From positions 5,642,001 to 5,706,000 of the forward strand of contig NZ_LT607753.1 in the NCBI RefSeq assembly GCF_900090295.1: DNA of 64,000 nt, given 5' to 3'. The stretch comes from Micromonospora coxensis. GTDB taxonomy: Bacteria; Actinomycetota; Actinomycetes; Mycobacteriales; Micromonosporaceae. Both the position numbers and the translations under genes were made by a program. This document shows positions 15,715 to 24,112 of the stretch, in pieces. How positions within the stretch are numbered: the first letter of the stretch is position 1; every line of letters starts with the position of its first letter. The notes under the pieces were generated by a model, which worked only from the letters and a program-made list of their open reading frames with translations, made no database searches and was not told the DNA's origin.

Positions 15715-16080
15715 GTGACGACCCGAACCGGTTCCTCCCCGCTTCCCCCCACCCGTCGGGCCGCCGGCCTGTTCGCCGCCCTGGCGCTCGGCGCGGCCCT
15801 GCTCGCCGGCTGCAGCTCCGAGGGCGCCAGCACCGACTGCGGCCTGGACGCCTGCACGGTCACCTTCGACCGGGGCGTCGACGCCAAGGCCAACATCCTC
15901 GGCATCGAGGCGAAGCTGATCGGCGCCCAGGGCGACCAGGTGACCGTCGAGGTCGCCGGTGAGCAGGTCTCCCTCACGATGGGCCAGCAGGCCGCCGAGG
16001 TGGGCGGCTTCGCCGTGACGCTGGACAGCGTCACCGACCAGGAGGTCAAGATCCGCGTCGCCCGCAACGCCGGCGGCTGA
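15715..16080 (+). CDS. Putative lipoprotein, 121 aa
   Basis: Starts VTTRTGSSPLPPTRRAAG and has an Ala/Leu-rich signal helix ending in the lipobox LLAGC, so it should be lipid-anchored outside the membrane. The mature part begins with a second Cys pair region (DCGLDACTV) and then about 80 residues of alternating polar/hydrophobic pattern suggesting a beta-fold. A -10 box TACCCT at 15702-15707 sits 7 bases before GTG 15715, so a leaderless transcript is likely and this start is preferred over GTG 15679. Family not recognised. Confidence 0.75.
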   Translation: MTTRTGSSPLPPTRRAAGLFAALALGAALLAGCSSEGASTDCGLDACTVTFDRGVDAKANILGIEAKLIGAQGDQVTVEVAGEQVSLTMGQQAAEVGGFAVTLDSVTDQEVKIRVARNAGG

Positions 16081-16140
16081 CCGTCCGGGCCGGCGGTGGC
16101 CCACGTTTGAGGATCTCGACATTCGGCAATAGACGGCGCC

Positions 16141-16962
16141 ATGTCACTCACCCGGAACGCCGAAGCCACCGCCGCCCGCACCGCGGACAGCCGTTGGCTG
16201 GAACTCCTCGCCCGGGCCGGCTTCATCGGCTACGGGGTCGTGCACCTGCTCTTCGCCTGGCTCATCCTCCAGGTCGCCTTCGACAGCTCCGGCGAAGAGG
16301 CGAACCAGAACGGTGCGCTGCGTACCCTGGGCGCCCAGCCCATGGGCAAGTTCCTGTTGATCGCGATCGCCGTCGGCCTGATCGCCATGGCCATCTGGCA
16401 GGCGCTGGAGGCCGCCGTCGGCCACCACGCCAAGCAGGGCAAGGAACGACTCTTCGAACGCATCGCCTCGGTCGTGCGCACCGTGGTCTTCCTCTGGCTG
16501 GCCTGGACAGCGATCAAGGTCGTCCAGGACGCCAGCGGCAACAGCGCCGACCAGCAGCAGGCCTTCAGCGAGAAGCTGATGTCCTCCGGGGGTGGCCGGT
16601 TCCTGGTCGGCCTCGCCGGTCTGGTGCTCGCCGCCGTCGGTGTCGGCATGGTGATCTACGGCTTGAAGAAGAAGTTCGAGCGCAACCTGAAGATCGGCGA
16701 GATGAGCCCGAAGACGCGGACGCTGGCCCGGCGGCTCGGCATGGCCGGCTACATCGCCCGCGGCGCCGTCTTCGCCGTCGCCGGCCTGCTGATCGTGGTG
16801 GCCGCCGTCAACTACGACCCGGAGAAGGCGCGCGGTCTGGACGGTGCCCTGCGGACGCTGCGCGACCAGCCCTACGGCCAGGTCCTGCTGGCGCTGATGG
16901 CCCTCGGTATCGCCGCCTTCGGCGTCTACTGCTTCCTCCAGTCCCGGTACCGGAAGGTCTGA
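16141..16962 (+). CDS. DUF1206 membrane protein
   Basis: 273 residues with six predicted helices arranged as three similar two-helix repeats, each opening with a Gly-Tyr motif (ARAGFIGYGVVHLLFAWL, the middle repeat around residues 105-175, and LGMAGYIARGAVFAVAGL) and containing LRTLxxQP/GALRTL segments. This is the DUF1206 pattern, widespread in actinobacteria and of unknown function. It precedes an MscS channel and other envelope genes, suggesting a role in membrane stress. No strong ribosome site precedes ATG 16141. Confidence 0.85.
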   Translation: MSLTRNAEATAARTADSRWLELLARAGFIGYGVVHLLFAWLILQVAFDSSGEEANQNGALRTLGAQPMGKFLLIAIAVGLIAMAIWQALEAAVGHHAKQGKERLFERIASVVRTVVFLWLAWTAIKVVQDASGNSADQQQAFSEKLMSSGGGRFLVGLAGLVLAAVGVGMVIYGLKKKFERNLKIGEMSPKTRTLARRLGMAGYIARGAVFAVAGLLIVVAAVNYDPEKARGLDGALRTLRDQPYGQVLLALMALGIAAFGVYCFLQSRYRKV

Positions 16963-17040
16963 GCTGGTCGATTCCGGAATCGCCGGGCACCATAGGGCCT
17001 TTGCCCGGAAGTGACCCGCCCGGCCGGAGGGAGAACACCA

Positions 17041-18303
17041 GTGCGGAACTACCTCGAAACGATCGCCGCCGCGACCATCGCGGCGGCGATCGCGTTGCTC
17101 GTGGTCGAGGTGGTCCACCGGGTGGTCCGCCGGCTCGGCCGGCGCTCGCTGCTGATGACCGAGCTGACCGAGCACGTGCACCGGCCGTTGCAGGTCGCCG
17201 CCACCGTGCTCGCCGTGCAGTTCGCGGTCCGCTTCAGCTCCGGGTACGCCGTCGGCACCCCGTGGCGGCAGGTGGTGCTGCACACCCTGGTGCTGGGGGT
17301 GGTCGCCGCGGTGGCCTGGCTGGTCGCCTCGCTGCTGGTGGTCACGGAGGACACCGCGCTGGCCCGGTTCCGGGTGGACGTGCCCGACAACCGGCACGCC
17401 CGTCGGGTGCGTACCCAGGTGGTGCTGCTGCGCCGGCTGACCATCGCGGTGATCGTGGTGCTCGCCATCGGCGTGATGCTGATGACCTTCCCCGCCGTAC
17501 GCGGCATCGGCGCCGGTGTGCTGACCAGCGCCGGTGTGGTCGGCGTGGTCGCCGCGCTGGCCGCGCAGAGCCTGCTCGGCAACGTCATCGCCGGCCTCCA
17601 GCTCGCCTTCAGCGACGCGGTGCGCCTCGACGACGTGGTGGTCGTCGAGGGGGAGTGGGGTCGCATCGAGGAACTGACCCTCAGCTACGTGGTGGTGCAG
17701 ATCTGGGACGACCGCCGGCTGATCCTGCCCACCTCCTACTTCACCAGCACCCCGTTCCAGAACTGGACCCGCACCGAGGCGGCGGTGCTGGGCACCGCCG
17801 AGTTCGACGTCGACTGGTCCGTCCCGGTGCAGGCGATGCGGGAGGAGCTGCGCCGGCTGGTCGAGGGCACCGACCTGTGGGACGGTCGGGTCTGCGTGCT
17901 CCAGGTGACCGACGCGACCGGCGGGCTGATCAAGGTCCGGGCGCTGGTGAGCGCCGCCGATGCGGGCAGCCTCTGGGACCTGCGCTGCCTGGTCCGGGAG
18001 CACCTGGTCGGCTGGATCCGCGACCACCGCCCCACCGCGCTGCCCCGCTCCCGTACCGAGATCGGCGACGCCTCCGGCGCCCTGCCCTGGCAGTGGGTGC
18101 AGCCGCGCCGGCCGGTGCGCCGACGGTCGGAGACCGACGTGCCCGACGACGCGCGGGTCTTCGGCGGCAGCGACGACGGCGACGCGCGCAGCGAGGCGTT
18201 CGTCGGCCCCACCGACGACGCCGACTCCCGCGCCGACGGGCGCGGCGAGCACCGCGACGACATTCTCGTCGGTGCCGAGCAGCCGCGCGACGACCGCCGC
18301 TGA
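17041..18303 (+). CDS. Small-conductance mechanosensitive channel (MscS family)
   Basis: 420 residues. Three or four N-terminal helices lead to the pore-lining TM3 (GVVGVVAALAAQSLLGNVIAGLQLA is positioned at residues about 165-190), followed directly by the beta-domain motif VRLDDVVVVEGEWGRIEELTLSYVVVQIWDDRRLILPTSYF, hallmark of MscS. The long C-terminal tail is acidic and disordered (DDARVFGGSDDGDARSE). It releases solutes on hypo-osmotic shock. GTG 17041 is chosen because GGAGGGAG lies 7 bases before it. Confidence 0.9.
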   Translation: MRNYLETIAAATIAAAIALLVVEVVHRVVRRLGRRSLLMTELTEHVHRPLQVAATVLAVQFAVRFSSGYAVGTPWRQVVLHTLVLGVVAAVAWLVASLLVVTEDTALARFRVDVPDNRHARRVRTQVVLLRRLTIAVIVVLAIGVMLMTFPAVRGIGAGVLTSAGVVGVVAALAAQSLLGNVIAGLQLAFSDAVRLDDVVVVEGEWGRIEELTLSYVVVQIWDDRRLILPTSYFTSTPFQNWTRTEAAVLGTAEFDVDWSVPVQAMREELRRLVEGTDLWDGRVCVLQVTDATGGLIKVRALVSAADAGSLWDLRCLVREHLVGWIRDHRPTALPRSRTEIGDASGALPWQWVQPRRPVRRRSETDVPDDARVFGGSDDGDARSEAFVGPTDDADSRADGRGEHRDDILVGAEQPRDDRR

Positions 18304-18317
18304 CGGTCCCCCCGACG

Positions 18318-18343
18318 GCCCCCGCGACCTCGTGCGCGGGGGC
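18318..18343 (+). terminator. Terminator of the MscS gene
   Basis: GCCCCCGCG (18318-18326) pairs with CGCGGGGGC (18335-18343) around an 8-base loop, followed by TTCGTCGT, 14 bases after the stop. Confidence 0.75.
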
Positions 18344-18477
18344 TTCGTCGTACCCGCTTCCGCGTTTCGCCGGACGGTACGGCCCCACCTGCGGTCAGAT
18401 GTGGTTGGTCACTGCGCGCAGGATTGACGGGCGGCGACTCCGGGCATACAGCGCGGTGTTGATGAAAGGAGGACAGC

Positions 18478-18912
18478 ATGGCTGACGTCGCGAACCACCG
18501 CACGTCCCGGACCGGGAGCGAGCCGTCCACCGCCGAGTTGGTGCAGCGGGCCACCGAGCAGGTCTCCCGACTGGTGCGGGACGAGCTGGCGCTGGCCCGG
18601 GCGGAGTTGACCCAGAAGGGCAAGCACGCCGGGATCGGCATCGGCCTGTTCGGCGGCGGCGGGGCGCTCGCCCTCTACGGGCTGGGCGCGCTGGTCGCCA
18701 CGGCGATCCTGCTGCTGGACCTGGTGCTGCCCGCCTGGGCGGCCGCCCTGATCGTGGCGGTGGTGCTGTTCCTGATCGCGGGCATCTTCGCCCTGGTCGG
18801 CAAGAAGCAGGTCAGCCGTGCCGTCCCCCCGGTTCCGGAGTCGACGGTCCGCAGCGTCCGGGCGGACGTGGACGTCGTCACCGCGGCGGTGAAGGACAGG
18901 GGACGGGCATGA
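18478..18912 (+). CDS. Phage-holin-like DUF1469 (YqjE-type) membrane protein
   Basis: 144 residues. A cytoplasmic amphipathic start (STAELVQRATEQVSRLVRDELALARAELTQKGKHAG) is the DUF1469 signature, followed by two transmembrane helices (residues 53-83 and 88-108) and a short tail. A strong AAGGAGG ribosome site precedes ATG 18478. It heads a three-gene overlapping operon with DUF3618 and DUF4235, a common actinobacterial set linked to envelope homeostasis; molecular function is unknown. Confidence 0.88.
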   Translation: MADVANHRTSRTGSEPSTAELVQRATEQVSRLVRDELALARAELTQKGKHAGIGIGLFGGGGALALYGLGALVATAILLLDLVLPAWAAALIVAVVLFLIAGIFALVGKKQVSRAVPPVPESTVRSVRADVDVVTAAVKDRGRA

Positions 18913-19244
18913 CGGGCAACGGGACCGGCGACACCGACGCGCTCCGCGAGGAGATCCGGCGGACCCGGGTGGAGTTGGGCGAGACGATGGAGCTGTTGGC
19001 CGCCAAGGCCGATGTCAAGGCCCGGCTGCGGTCCTCCGCTGGCCAGGCGAAGGAGCGGATGCGCGAGCAGGCCGCGGTCACCGTGGCCCGGGTGCGCGGG
19101 CAGGCGGCGCAGAAGGCCGGCCAGGTGCGGTCGCAGGGCCCCGGGGAGACGCTCGGGCGCAGCCCGGCCCCGTGGGCGGCGGTCGCGGCCGGCGCCGTGG
19201 CGACGATGATCGTGCTGCTGATCGTGCGGGGGAGGCGTAGGTGA
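18909..19244 (+). CDS. DUF3618 protein
   Basis: 111 residues. Residues 10-50 carry the DUF3618 core (LREEIRRTRVELGETMELLAAKADVKAR), a charged helix likely to form a coiled coil, followed by a long Ala/Arg/Gln helix and a single C-terminal transmembrane segment (WAAVAAGAVATMIVLLIV) with a basic end RGRRR. The start overlaps the DUF1469 stop (ATGA) and the stop overlaps the DUF4235 start. It is probably a membrane-anchored cytoplasmic coiled coil partnering its neighbours. Confidence 0.88.
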   Translation: MTGNGTGDTDALREEIRRTRVELGETMELLAAKADVKARLRSSAGQAKERMREQAAVTVARVRGQAAQKAGQVRSQGPGETLGRSPAPWAAVAAGAVATMIVLLIVRGRRR

Positions 19245-19513
19245 GCAAGGGGATCGGTAGGGCGGCGTACAAGCCGGTCGGGGTGCTGCTCGGTCTGGCC
19301 GCCGGTACGGTCGCCGGGGCGATCTTCCGGCAGGTCTGGAAGATGACCGCCGGGGACGGCGAGGCGCCCAGCGCCACCGACGAGGACCGGGGCTGGGGCG
19401 AGGTGCTCGCCGCGGCGGCGTTGCAGGGCGCCATCTTCGCGGTGGTCCGGGCGGCCGTCGACCGTGGCGGCGCGGTCGGCGTACGACGGGTCACCGGCCG
19501 CTGGCCGGACTGA
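19241..19513 (+). CDS. DUF4235 membrane protein
   Basis: 90 residues. IGRAAYKPVGVLLGLAAGTV is a Gly-rich helix, followed by AGAIFRQVWKMTAGDGEAPSATDEDRGWGEVLAAAALQGAIFAVVRAAVDRGGAVGVRRVTG, all typical of DUF4235. It is the last gene of the overlapping three-gene set and is followed by a strong terminator. Function unknown. Confidence 0.88.
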   Translation: MSKGIGRAAYKPVGVLLGLAAGTVAGAIFRQVWKMTAGDGEAPSATDEDRGWGEVLAAAALQGAIFAVVRAAVDRGGAVGVRRVTGRWPD

Positions 19514-19527
19514 ACGAACGCACGCGC

Positions 19528-19563
19528 AGGCCCCTCTCCCGCATCGACGGGAGGGGGGCCTTT
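19528..19563 (+). terminator. Rho-independent terminator of the DUF1469-DUF4235 operon
   Basis: A 14-bp stem with one G-U pair (19528-19541 with 19548-19561), 6-base loop, then TTT. It begins 15 bases after the DUF4235 stop. Confidence 0.85.
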
Positions 19564-19635
19564 CGCACGTCCGCAAGCCGCCGCCCAGCGGACGTCGGGC
19601 ATCCGTCAGGTCACATGTCGGAGAATTTCGTCGGG

Positions 19636-19802
19636 TAGGCTGTGCAGAGTTTTTGCGTACGTGGTTTGCTGATCCCCGCTGTTGCGAGATGGCGTGGGTT
19701 GAGAGAAGTCTCCTTCGTGGGGGCCGCCTCAGGCGCCGCTGCTCGAAAACGGCCAACCGGCCGCACGGCGTGCTCGGCCGCCAGTTTTAGAAGGAGATAC
19801 AC
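19636..19802 (+). promoter_or_regulatory. Promoter and long 5' leader of the cold-shock gene
   Basis: A -10-like TAGGCT at 19636-19641 would give a leader of about 155 bases, unusually AT-rich for the window. Long, structured leaders are typical of csp mRNAs and adjust translation to temperature. The leader ends in TTTTAGAAGGAGATACAC before ATG 19803, a near-ideal Shine-Dalgarno. Confidence 0.55.
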
Positions 19803-20006
19803 ATGGCGCAGGGAACCGTGAAGTGGTTCAACGCTGACAAGGGCTTCGGCTTCATCACCGTCGACGGCGGGGGTGCTGACGTGTTCGTCCACTTCTCGGC
19901 CATCCAGACCAGCGGCTACCGCACGCTGGAGGAGAACCAGCGGGTGGAGTTCGAGATCGCCCAGGGTCAGAAGGGTCCGCAGGCCGAGCAGGTCCGCCCC
20001 ATCTGA
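19803..20006 (+). CDS. cspA: Cold-shock protein (CspA family)
   Basis: 67-residue single cold-shock domain that binds single-stranded nucleic acid as an RNA chaperone. RNP1 (KGFGFITV) and RNP2 (DVFVHFSAI) are intact, preceded by [15 protein letters not shown]. Very strong ribosome site AGAAGGAGA eight bases upstream and preferred codons suggest high expression. It is monocistronic between two terminators. The length is exactly the family norm. Confidence 0.96.
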   Translation: MAQGTVKWFNADKGFGFITVDGGGADVFVHFSAIQTSGYRTLEENQRVEFEIAQGQKGPQAEQVRPI

Positions 20007-20062
20007 GCAGTGCCGGTCGGCAGCCGCCGGCCCGGGTGATCCGGCCAGCCGGATCGACGAGA

Positions 20063-20092
20063 AGCCCCGTGTCCCCCCGGACGCGGGGCTTT
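20063..20092 (+). terminator. Terminator of the cold-shock gene
   Basis: AGCCCCGTGTCC (20063-20074) pairs with GGACGCGGGGCT (20079-20090), one G-U pair, tetraloop cccc, then TT. Confidence 0.8.
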
Positions 20093-20230
20093 CCGCGTCG
20101 ACGGGGCTGTCGCCGACGGCTCCCGGCCGCCGACCGCTCTCGACGCCATGATCGCCACCGTTCGCGGCGGGTCGCGGTGTCCCCGTCGCCGGAGCGCACC
20201 ACTCGGGGAGGCGGTGCCGCCGACGACGGG

Positions 20231-20425
20231 TCAGGTACGGCGGCGGGCGCGCATCCCGCGCCAGAGCAGCCCGAGCCCGGCCGCCGCGAGCACCGGTCCG
20301 GCCACCACCCAGAAGCGCTGGTCGGTCATCACGCTGCCACTGACGTAGCCGAGCCCCTGCACCGTCCAGACGGCGCCGACCACCACGGCCAGCAGGCCGA
20401 GGGTGAGCGTCAGCCAGCCCCTCAT
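20231..20425 (-). CDS. Small two-helix membrane protein, 64 aa
   Basis: MRGWLTLTLGLLAVVVGAVW forms the first helix, a short loop GLGYVSGSVMTDQRF follows, then WVVAGPVLAAAGLGLLW and a basic end RGMRARRRT. The ATG at 20425 has GGAGGGAG five bases upstream, which decides it over GTG 20440 (inside the ribosome site). The family is not assigned; similar short integral proteins are common in actinobacteria. It lies downstream of the aldo/keto reductase on the same strand, with a tandem repeat between them. Confidence 0.72.
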   Translation of the reverse strand: MRGWLTLTLGLLAVVVGAVWTVQGLGYVSGSVMTDQRFWVVAGPVLAAAGLGLLWRGMRARRRT

Positions 20426-20459
20426 CGCATCTCCCTCCACCGGGCCGGCGGTGCCGGCC

Positions 20460-20573
20460 GCACCGTCGGCGTCCGCACCGTCAGTATCCGTGCCGTCGCA
20501 CCGTCTTCGTCCGCACCGTCAGTATCCGTGCCGTCGCACCGTCGGCGTCCGCGCCGACGGGATCCGTACCGTC
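20460..20573. repeat. Three tandem copies of a 38-bp repeat
   Basis: Copies at 20460-20497, 20498-20535 and 20536-20573. The first two differ at two bases; the third is more diverged. The unit is built of 15-base subrepeats GCACCGTCGGCGTCC / GCACCGTCAGTATCC plus GTGCCGTC. It fills the gap between the small membrane protein and the aldo/keto reductase. Confidence 0.85.
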
Positions 20574-20606
20574 GGCGTCGGGGGCGAGCACCGTTGCCGG
20601 CGCGGC

Positions 20607-21590
20607 TCACCACCGGCCGTGCACGCGCGGGCGGACCAGGTCGTCGTAGACGGCCCGGACGGTGTCGTGCTCCTCGGCGGTCAGCGGCGGCAGCGCGGCG
20701 GCCGAGGCGTTGCCGCGGGCCTGCTCCGGGTTGCGGGCGCCCGGGATGACGACGGTGAGGCCGGGCTGGTCGATGATCCAGCGCAGCGCGAACTGCGCCA
20801 TGGTCCGGTCGGGGCCGACCAGTGGCGCGAGCCGGCGGACGACCTCCAGGCCGAGGTCGTAGTCGACACCGGAGAAGGTCTCGCCGACGTCGAAGCTCTC
20901 CCCGTGCCGGTTGAAGGTGCGGTGGTCGTCGGGGGCGAACGTGGTGTGCTCGTCGTAGCGGCCGGAGAGCAGGCCGCTGGCCAGCGGCACCCGGGCGATG
21001 ATCCCCACCCCGGCGGACGCGGCGGCGGGCAGCACCCGCTCCAGGGGCTTGAGCCGCACGGCGTTGAGGATGATCTGCACGCTCGCCACGCCGGGGCGGG
21101 CGATCGCGGTCAGCGCCTGGTCGCAGGTCTCGACGCTGACCCCGTACCCGGCGATCCGCTTCTCGGACACCAGGGTGTCCAGCGCGTCGAAGACCCGGTC
21201 GTCGCCGAACACCGCCGTCGGCGGGCAGTGCAGCTGGACCAGGTCCAGGGTGTCCACGCCGAGGTTGGCCCGGGACCGGTCGGTCCAGGCCCGGAAGTTG
21301 TCCAGCGTGTACGCCTGCGGCGTCTGCTCCACCCGGCGGCCCATCTTGGTCGCCACGGTCAGCCCGTGCCCGGGCCGCTCGCGCAGGAACCGGCCGATGA
21401 GCTGTTCGCTGCGCCCGTCGCCGTAGACGTCGGCGGTGTCCAGGAAGGTGACTCCGGAGTCCACGGCGGCGGCGAGGACGGCCAGGGCGTCGGCCTCGTC
21501 GACCCGGCCCCAGTCCGCGCCGAGCTGCCACGCGCCGAGACCGACCACACCCACCTGCCGGCCGAGCCGGTCGAAGCTGCGCTGTTCCAT
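20607..21590 (-). CDS. Aldo/keto reductase
   Basis: 327-residue NADPH-dependent (beta/alpha)8 oxidoreductase. Catalytic tetrad: Asp and Tyr in FLDTADVYGDGRSE, Lys in VATKMGRR, His in LVQLHCPP. NADPH loop VIPGARNPEQARGNA near the C-terminus. It reduces carbonyls; substrate not predictable. It is divergent from tam, with 89 bases between. A second, distinct aldo/keto reductase is at 32049. Confidence 0.9.
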   Translation of the reverse strand: MEQRSFDRLGRQVGVVGLGAWQLGADWGRVDEADALAVLAAAVDSGVTFLDTADVYGDGRSEQLIGRFLRERPGHGLTVATKMGRRVEQTPQAYTLDNFRAWTDRSRANLGVDTLDLVQLHCPPTAVFGDDRVFDALDTLVSEKRIAGYGVSVETCDQALTAIARPGVASVQIILNAVRLKPLERVLPAAASAGVGIIARVPLASGLLSGRYDEHTTFAPDDHRTFNRHGESFDVGETFSGVDYDLGLEVVRRLAPLVGPDRTMAQFALRWIIDQPGLTVVIPGARNPEQARGNASAAALPPLTAEEHDTVRAVYDDLVRPRVHGRW

Positions 21591-21612
21591 TGGACCGAGC
21601 CTAGTGACCGCG

Positions 21613-21641
21613 TTGCCGAGCCGCAGCGCGGGCCGTAGGGT
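21613..21641 (+). promoter_or_regulatory. Promoter of tam
   Basis: -35-like TTGCCG (21613-21618) and -10-like TAGGGT (21636-21641), exactly 17 bases apart. Transcription would start near 21648, giving a short leader that contains ACGTACGTACG and the GGAGG ribosome site. Confidence 0.5.
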
Positions 21642-21679
21642 CGAGCCAAGAAAGACGTACGTACGGTTTGGAGGACGCG

Positions 21680-22474
21680 ATGTGGGACCCGACCGCCTAC
21701 CTGCGCTACGGCGACGAACGGTCCCGGCCGTTCCACGACCTGCTCGCCCGGATCCCGGCCGACCGGCCCCGTGCCGTGGTCGACCTCGGCTGCGGGCCGG
21801 GCACCCTGACCGCCACCCTGGCCCGGCGCTGGCCCGACGCGCGGGTGGTCGGCCTCGACTCCGCCACCGAGATGATCGACCGGGCCCGGACGCTGGACGC
21901 CCCGGTCGACTTCGCCGTCGGTGACGTCGCCGACTGGCGTCCGGGCCCGGACGTCGACGTGGTGGTCGCCAACGCCGTGCTCCAGTGGGTGCCCGGCCAC
22001 CGGGAACTGCTCACCCGGTGGGCCGGTGAGCTGCCCGCCGGCGCCTGGCTGGCCTTCCAGGTCCCCGGCAACTTCGACGCCCCGTCGCACCGGGCGCTGC
22101 GCGAGGTCGCCCGCCGGGAGCGGTGGGCCGGCGCGCTGGCGGCGCTGCTGCGCGAGGCGCCGGTCGACGACGCCGTCGGCTACGCCGCGTCGCTGGTCGA
22201 CGCCGGCTGCGCGGTCGACGCCTGGGAGACTGTCTACGTGCACCTGCTCCCGGCCCGACCCGACGCCGACCATCCGGTGCTGGCCTGGATGGAGGGGACC
22301 GCGCTGCGCCCGGTCCGCGCCGCGCTGGATCCCGCCGGCTGGGCGGACTTCCGCGCCGAGCTGGGCGTACGACTCGCGCAGGCGTACCCGGTGCGGCAGG
22401 GTCAGGTGCACTTCCCGTTCCGCCGGATCTTCGTGGTCGCCCGCACCGGCGCCCGTGCAGAGGAGAACCTGTGA
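21680..22474 (+). CDS. tam: Trans-aconitate 2-methyltransferase
   Basis: 264 residues. Methylates trans-aconitate, a toxic by-product that inhibits aconitase. It follows the Tam pattern throughout: [20 protein letters not shown] at the start, motif [47 protein letters not shown] and [23 protein letters not shown] 21680 has GGAGG at 21670-21674; the TTG four codons upstream overlaps that site. The stop overlaps the GTG of the deaminase gene, so the two are co-translated, although their substrates are unrelated. Confidence 0.9.
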   Translation: MWDPTAYLRYGDERSRPFHDLLARIPADRPRAVVDLGCGPGTLTATLARRWPDARVVGLDSATEMIDRARTLDAPVDFAVGDVADWRPGPDVDVVVANAVLQWVPGHRELLTRWAGELPAGAWLAFQVPGNFDAPSHRALREVARRERWAGALAALLREAPVDDAVGYAASLVDAGCAVDAWETVYVHLLPARPDADHPVLAWMEGTALRPVRAALDPAGWADFRAELGVRLAQAYPVRQGQVHFPFRRIFVVARTGARAEENL

Positions 22475-23496
22475 CCGACCTGCCCGCCTTCATCGCCGGA
22501 CTGCCCAAGGTGGAGCTGCACGTGCACCACGTCGGCTCCGCCTCACCCCGGATCGTGGCCGAGCTGGCCGCCCGGCACGAGGGGCGCAGCCCGGTCCCGG
22601 CGGACCCGGACGCGCTCGTCGACTACTTCGCCTTCCGCGACTTCGCTCACTTCGTCGAGGTCTACCTGAGCGTGGTGGACCTGATCCGGGACCCGGAGGA
22701 CGTCTGGATCCTCACCCACGAGGTCGCCCGCGAGCTGGCCCGTCAGCAGGTCCGCTACGCCGAGCTGACCGTCACCCCGTACTCGCACGTGCACCGGGGC
22801 ATCCCCGCCCCGGCGTTCTGCGAGGCGATCGAGGACGCCCGCAAGCGGGCCGAGGCCGACTTCGGCATCGCCCTGCGCTGGTGCTTCGACATCCCGGGCG
22901 AGGCCGGGTTGCCGGCCGCCGAGGAGACCCTGCGTATCGCCCTGGAGCAGCGGCCGGACGGGCTGGTCAGCTTCGGCCTCGGCGGCCCGGAGATCGGCGT
23001 GCCCCGGCCGCAGTTCAAGCCGTACTTCGACCAGGCCCGGGCGGCCGGGCTGCGCTCGGTGCCGCACGCCGGGGAGACCACCGGCCCGCAGACGGTCTGG
23101 GACGCGCTGCGCGACCTCGGCGCCGAGCGGATCGGCCACGGCATCGCCGCCGCCGAGGATCCGGAGCTGCTGGCGTACCTGGCCGAGCACCGGATCGCGC
23201 TGGAGGTCTGCCCGACCTCCAACGTGCGCACCCGGGCCGTCGCCCACATCTCCGAGCACCCGCTCGCCCGGCTGGTCGACGCGGGCGTGCTGGTCACCAT
23301 CAACTCCGACGACCCGCCGATGTTCGGCACCACGCTCAACGACGAGTACGCGGTGGCCGCCCGACTGCTCGACGCCGGCCCCGACCGGCTGGCGGCGCTG
23401 GCGAAGGACGCGGTGACCGCCTCGTTCCTCGCACCGGCGGAGAAGACCCGGATCAGCGCCGAGATCGACGCCTGGTCGGTGGCCGGGACGCGCTGA
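22471..23496 (+). CDS. Adenosine deaminase family; probably aminodeoxyfutalosine deaminase
   Basis: 341-residue metal-dependent amidohydrolase. Zinc ligands: HVHH near residue 20 (the family H-x-H), a later His in SVPHAGET, and the terminal Asp pair in [10 protein letters not shown]; the catalytic Glu lies in HAGET and the second His motif in [25 protein letters not shown] replaces the ELHxHLxG of housekeeping adenosine deaminases. From memory this variant matches the Streptomyces protein that deaminates 6-amino-6-deoxyfutalosine in menaquinone synthesis, so that is the preferred role. No other futalosine genes are in the window. GTG 22471 overlaps the tam stop, with AGAGGAG upstream. Confidence 0.8.
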   Translation: MTDLPAFIAGLPKVELHVHHVGSASPRIVAELAARHEGRSPVPADPDALVDYFAFRDFAHFVEVYLSVVDLIRDPEDVWILTHEVARELARQQVRYAELTVTPYSHVHRGIPAPAFCEAIEDARKRAEADFGIALRWCFDIPGEAGLPAAEETLRIALEQRPDGLVSFGLGGPEIGVPRPQFKPYFDQARAAGLRSVPHAGETTGPQTVWDALRDLGAERIGHGIAAAEDPELLAYLAEHRIALEVCPTSNVRTRAVAHISEHPLARLVDAGVLVTINSDDPPMFGTTLNDEYAVAARLLDAGPDRLAALAKDAVTASFLAPAEKTRISAEIDAWSVAGTR

Positions 23497-23829
23497 CCCG
23501 GCGCGGCGCGCCGGGCGGCCTCGCCACGCTCACCGGGCGGGGCCGCCGGGCGGCCAGCGCGAGCCCGCGCCGCAGGGCGTGCGTCGCCAGGTCGGGCAGC
23601 CAGGACAGCCGGGCCGGCAGTCCCGGTCCGGCCGCCCGCGCGAGACCGGGCACGAGCGTGGCGGTGAGGACCAGCGCGACGAGGGCCACGGCCCCGGGGA
23701 CCGGCCCGGCGGCGGAGGACGCGACCCCGGCGTACGCCACCACCGGGTCCTGCCAGACGGCGAGCGGACGGCGATCCCGATCCCGATCACGGTGGCCCAG
23801 CGGAGCAACCGGCTGACGGTCGGGCTCAT
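23453..23829 (-). pseudogene. Frameshifted small membrane protein
   Basis: An ATG at 23829 with GAGGTG upstream encodes MSPTVSRLLRWATVIGIGIA, then turns Arg/Pro/Trp-rich in the same frame. The sense-like continuation is in another frame: LAVWQDPVVAYAGVASSAAG, then a second hydrophobic segment VALVALVLTATLVPGLARAA, and WLPDLATHALRRGLALAARR, ending at 23453. One base missing near 23769-23775 (GTCCGCTC, where GTCCTGCTC would restore the frame) explains the break. It is either a sequencing error, a recent pseudogene or, less likely, programmed frameshifting. Intact, it would have two membrane helices; family unknown. It overlaps the deaminase 3' end on the other strand. Confidence 0.6.
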
Positions 23830-24044
23830 CGGGCACCTCACGACGGGCGGTGGGAGGTGGACGCGCGGCGGGAGCGGGTGTGGGGGGACCGTACTCCCGC
23901 CGCGCGTACGGCTCCACCGGCCGGCAGTTGTCAGGGGCGACAAGACCGGTGGAACTGATGGGTTCGCCGTCGATCCTGGCAGCGCCGGACCCGATCGCCG
24001 CCGCCGTTAATCCGGATCTAAGGAAGACTTGCGGCACCGCACAA

Positions 24045-24093
24045 CCGGCCGGCGCGCCCGCGGTGGCGCGAGGCGCCCGCCGGCGCCGGCCGG
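24045..24093 (-). terminator. Possible terminator of the two-component operon
   Basis: CCGGCCGGCG (24045-24054) pairs with CGCCGGCCGG (24084-24093). The intervening 29 bases are also partly self-complementary. It lies just past the stop of the histidine kinase (24113). Confidence 0.5.
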
Positions 24094-24112
24094 CCCGGTG
24101 GGAGTGCCCTGC

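Noticed and set aside
19783..19802. Cloning-vector contamination
   Set aside because: The AGAAGGAGATACAC ribosome site resembles expression-vector sequence but lies naturally before a cold-shock gene, with no other vector sequence.
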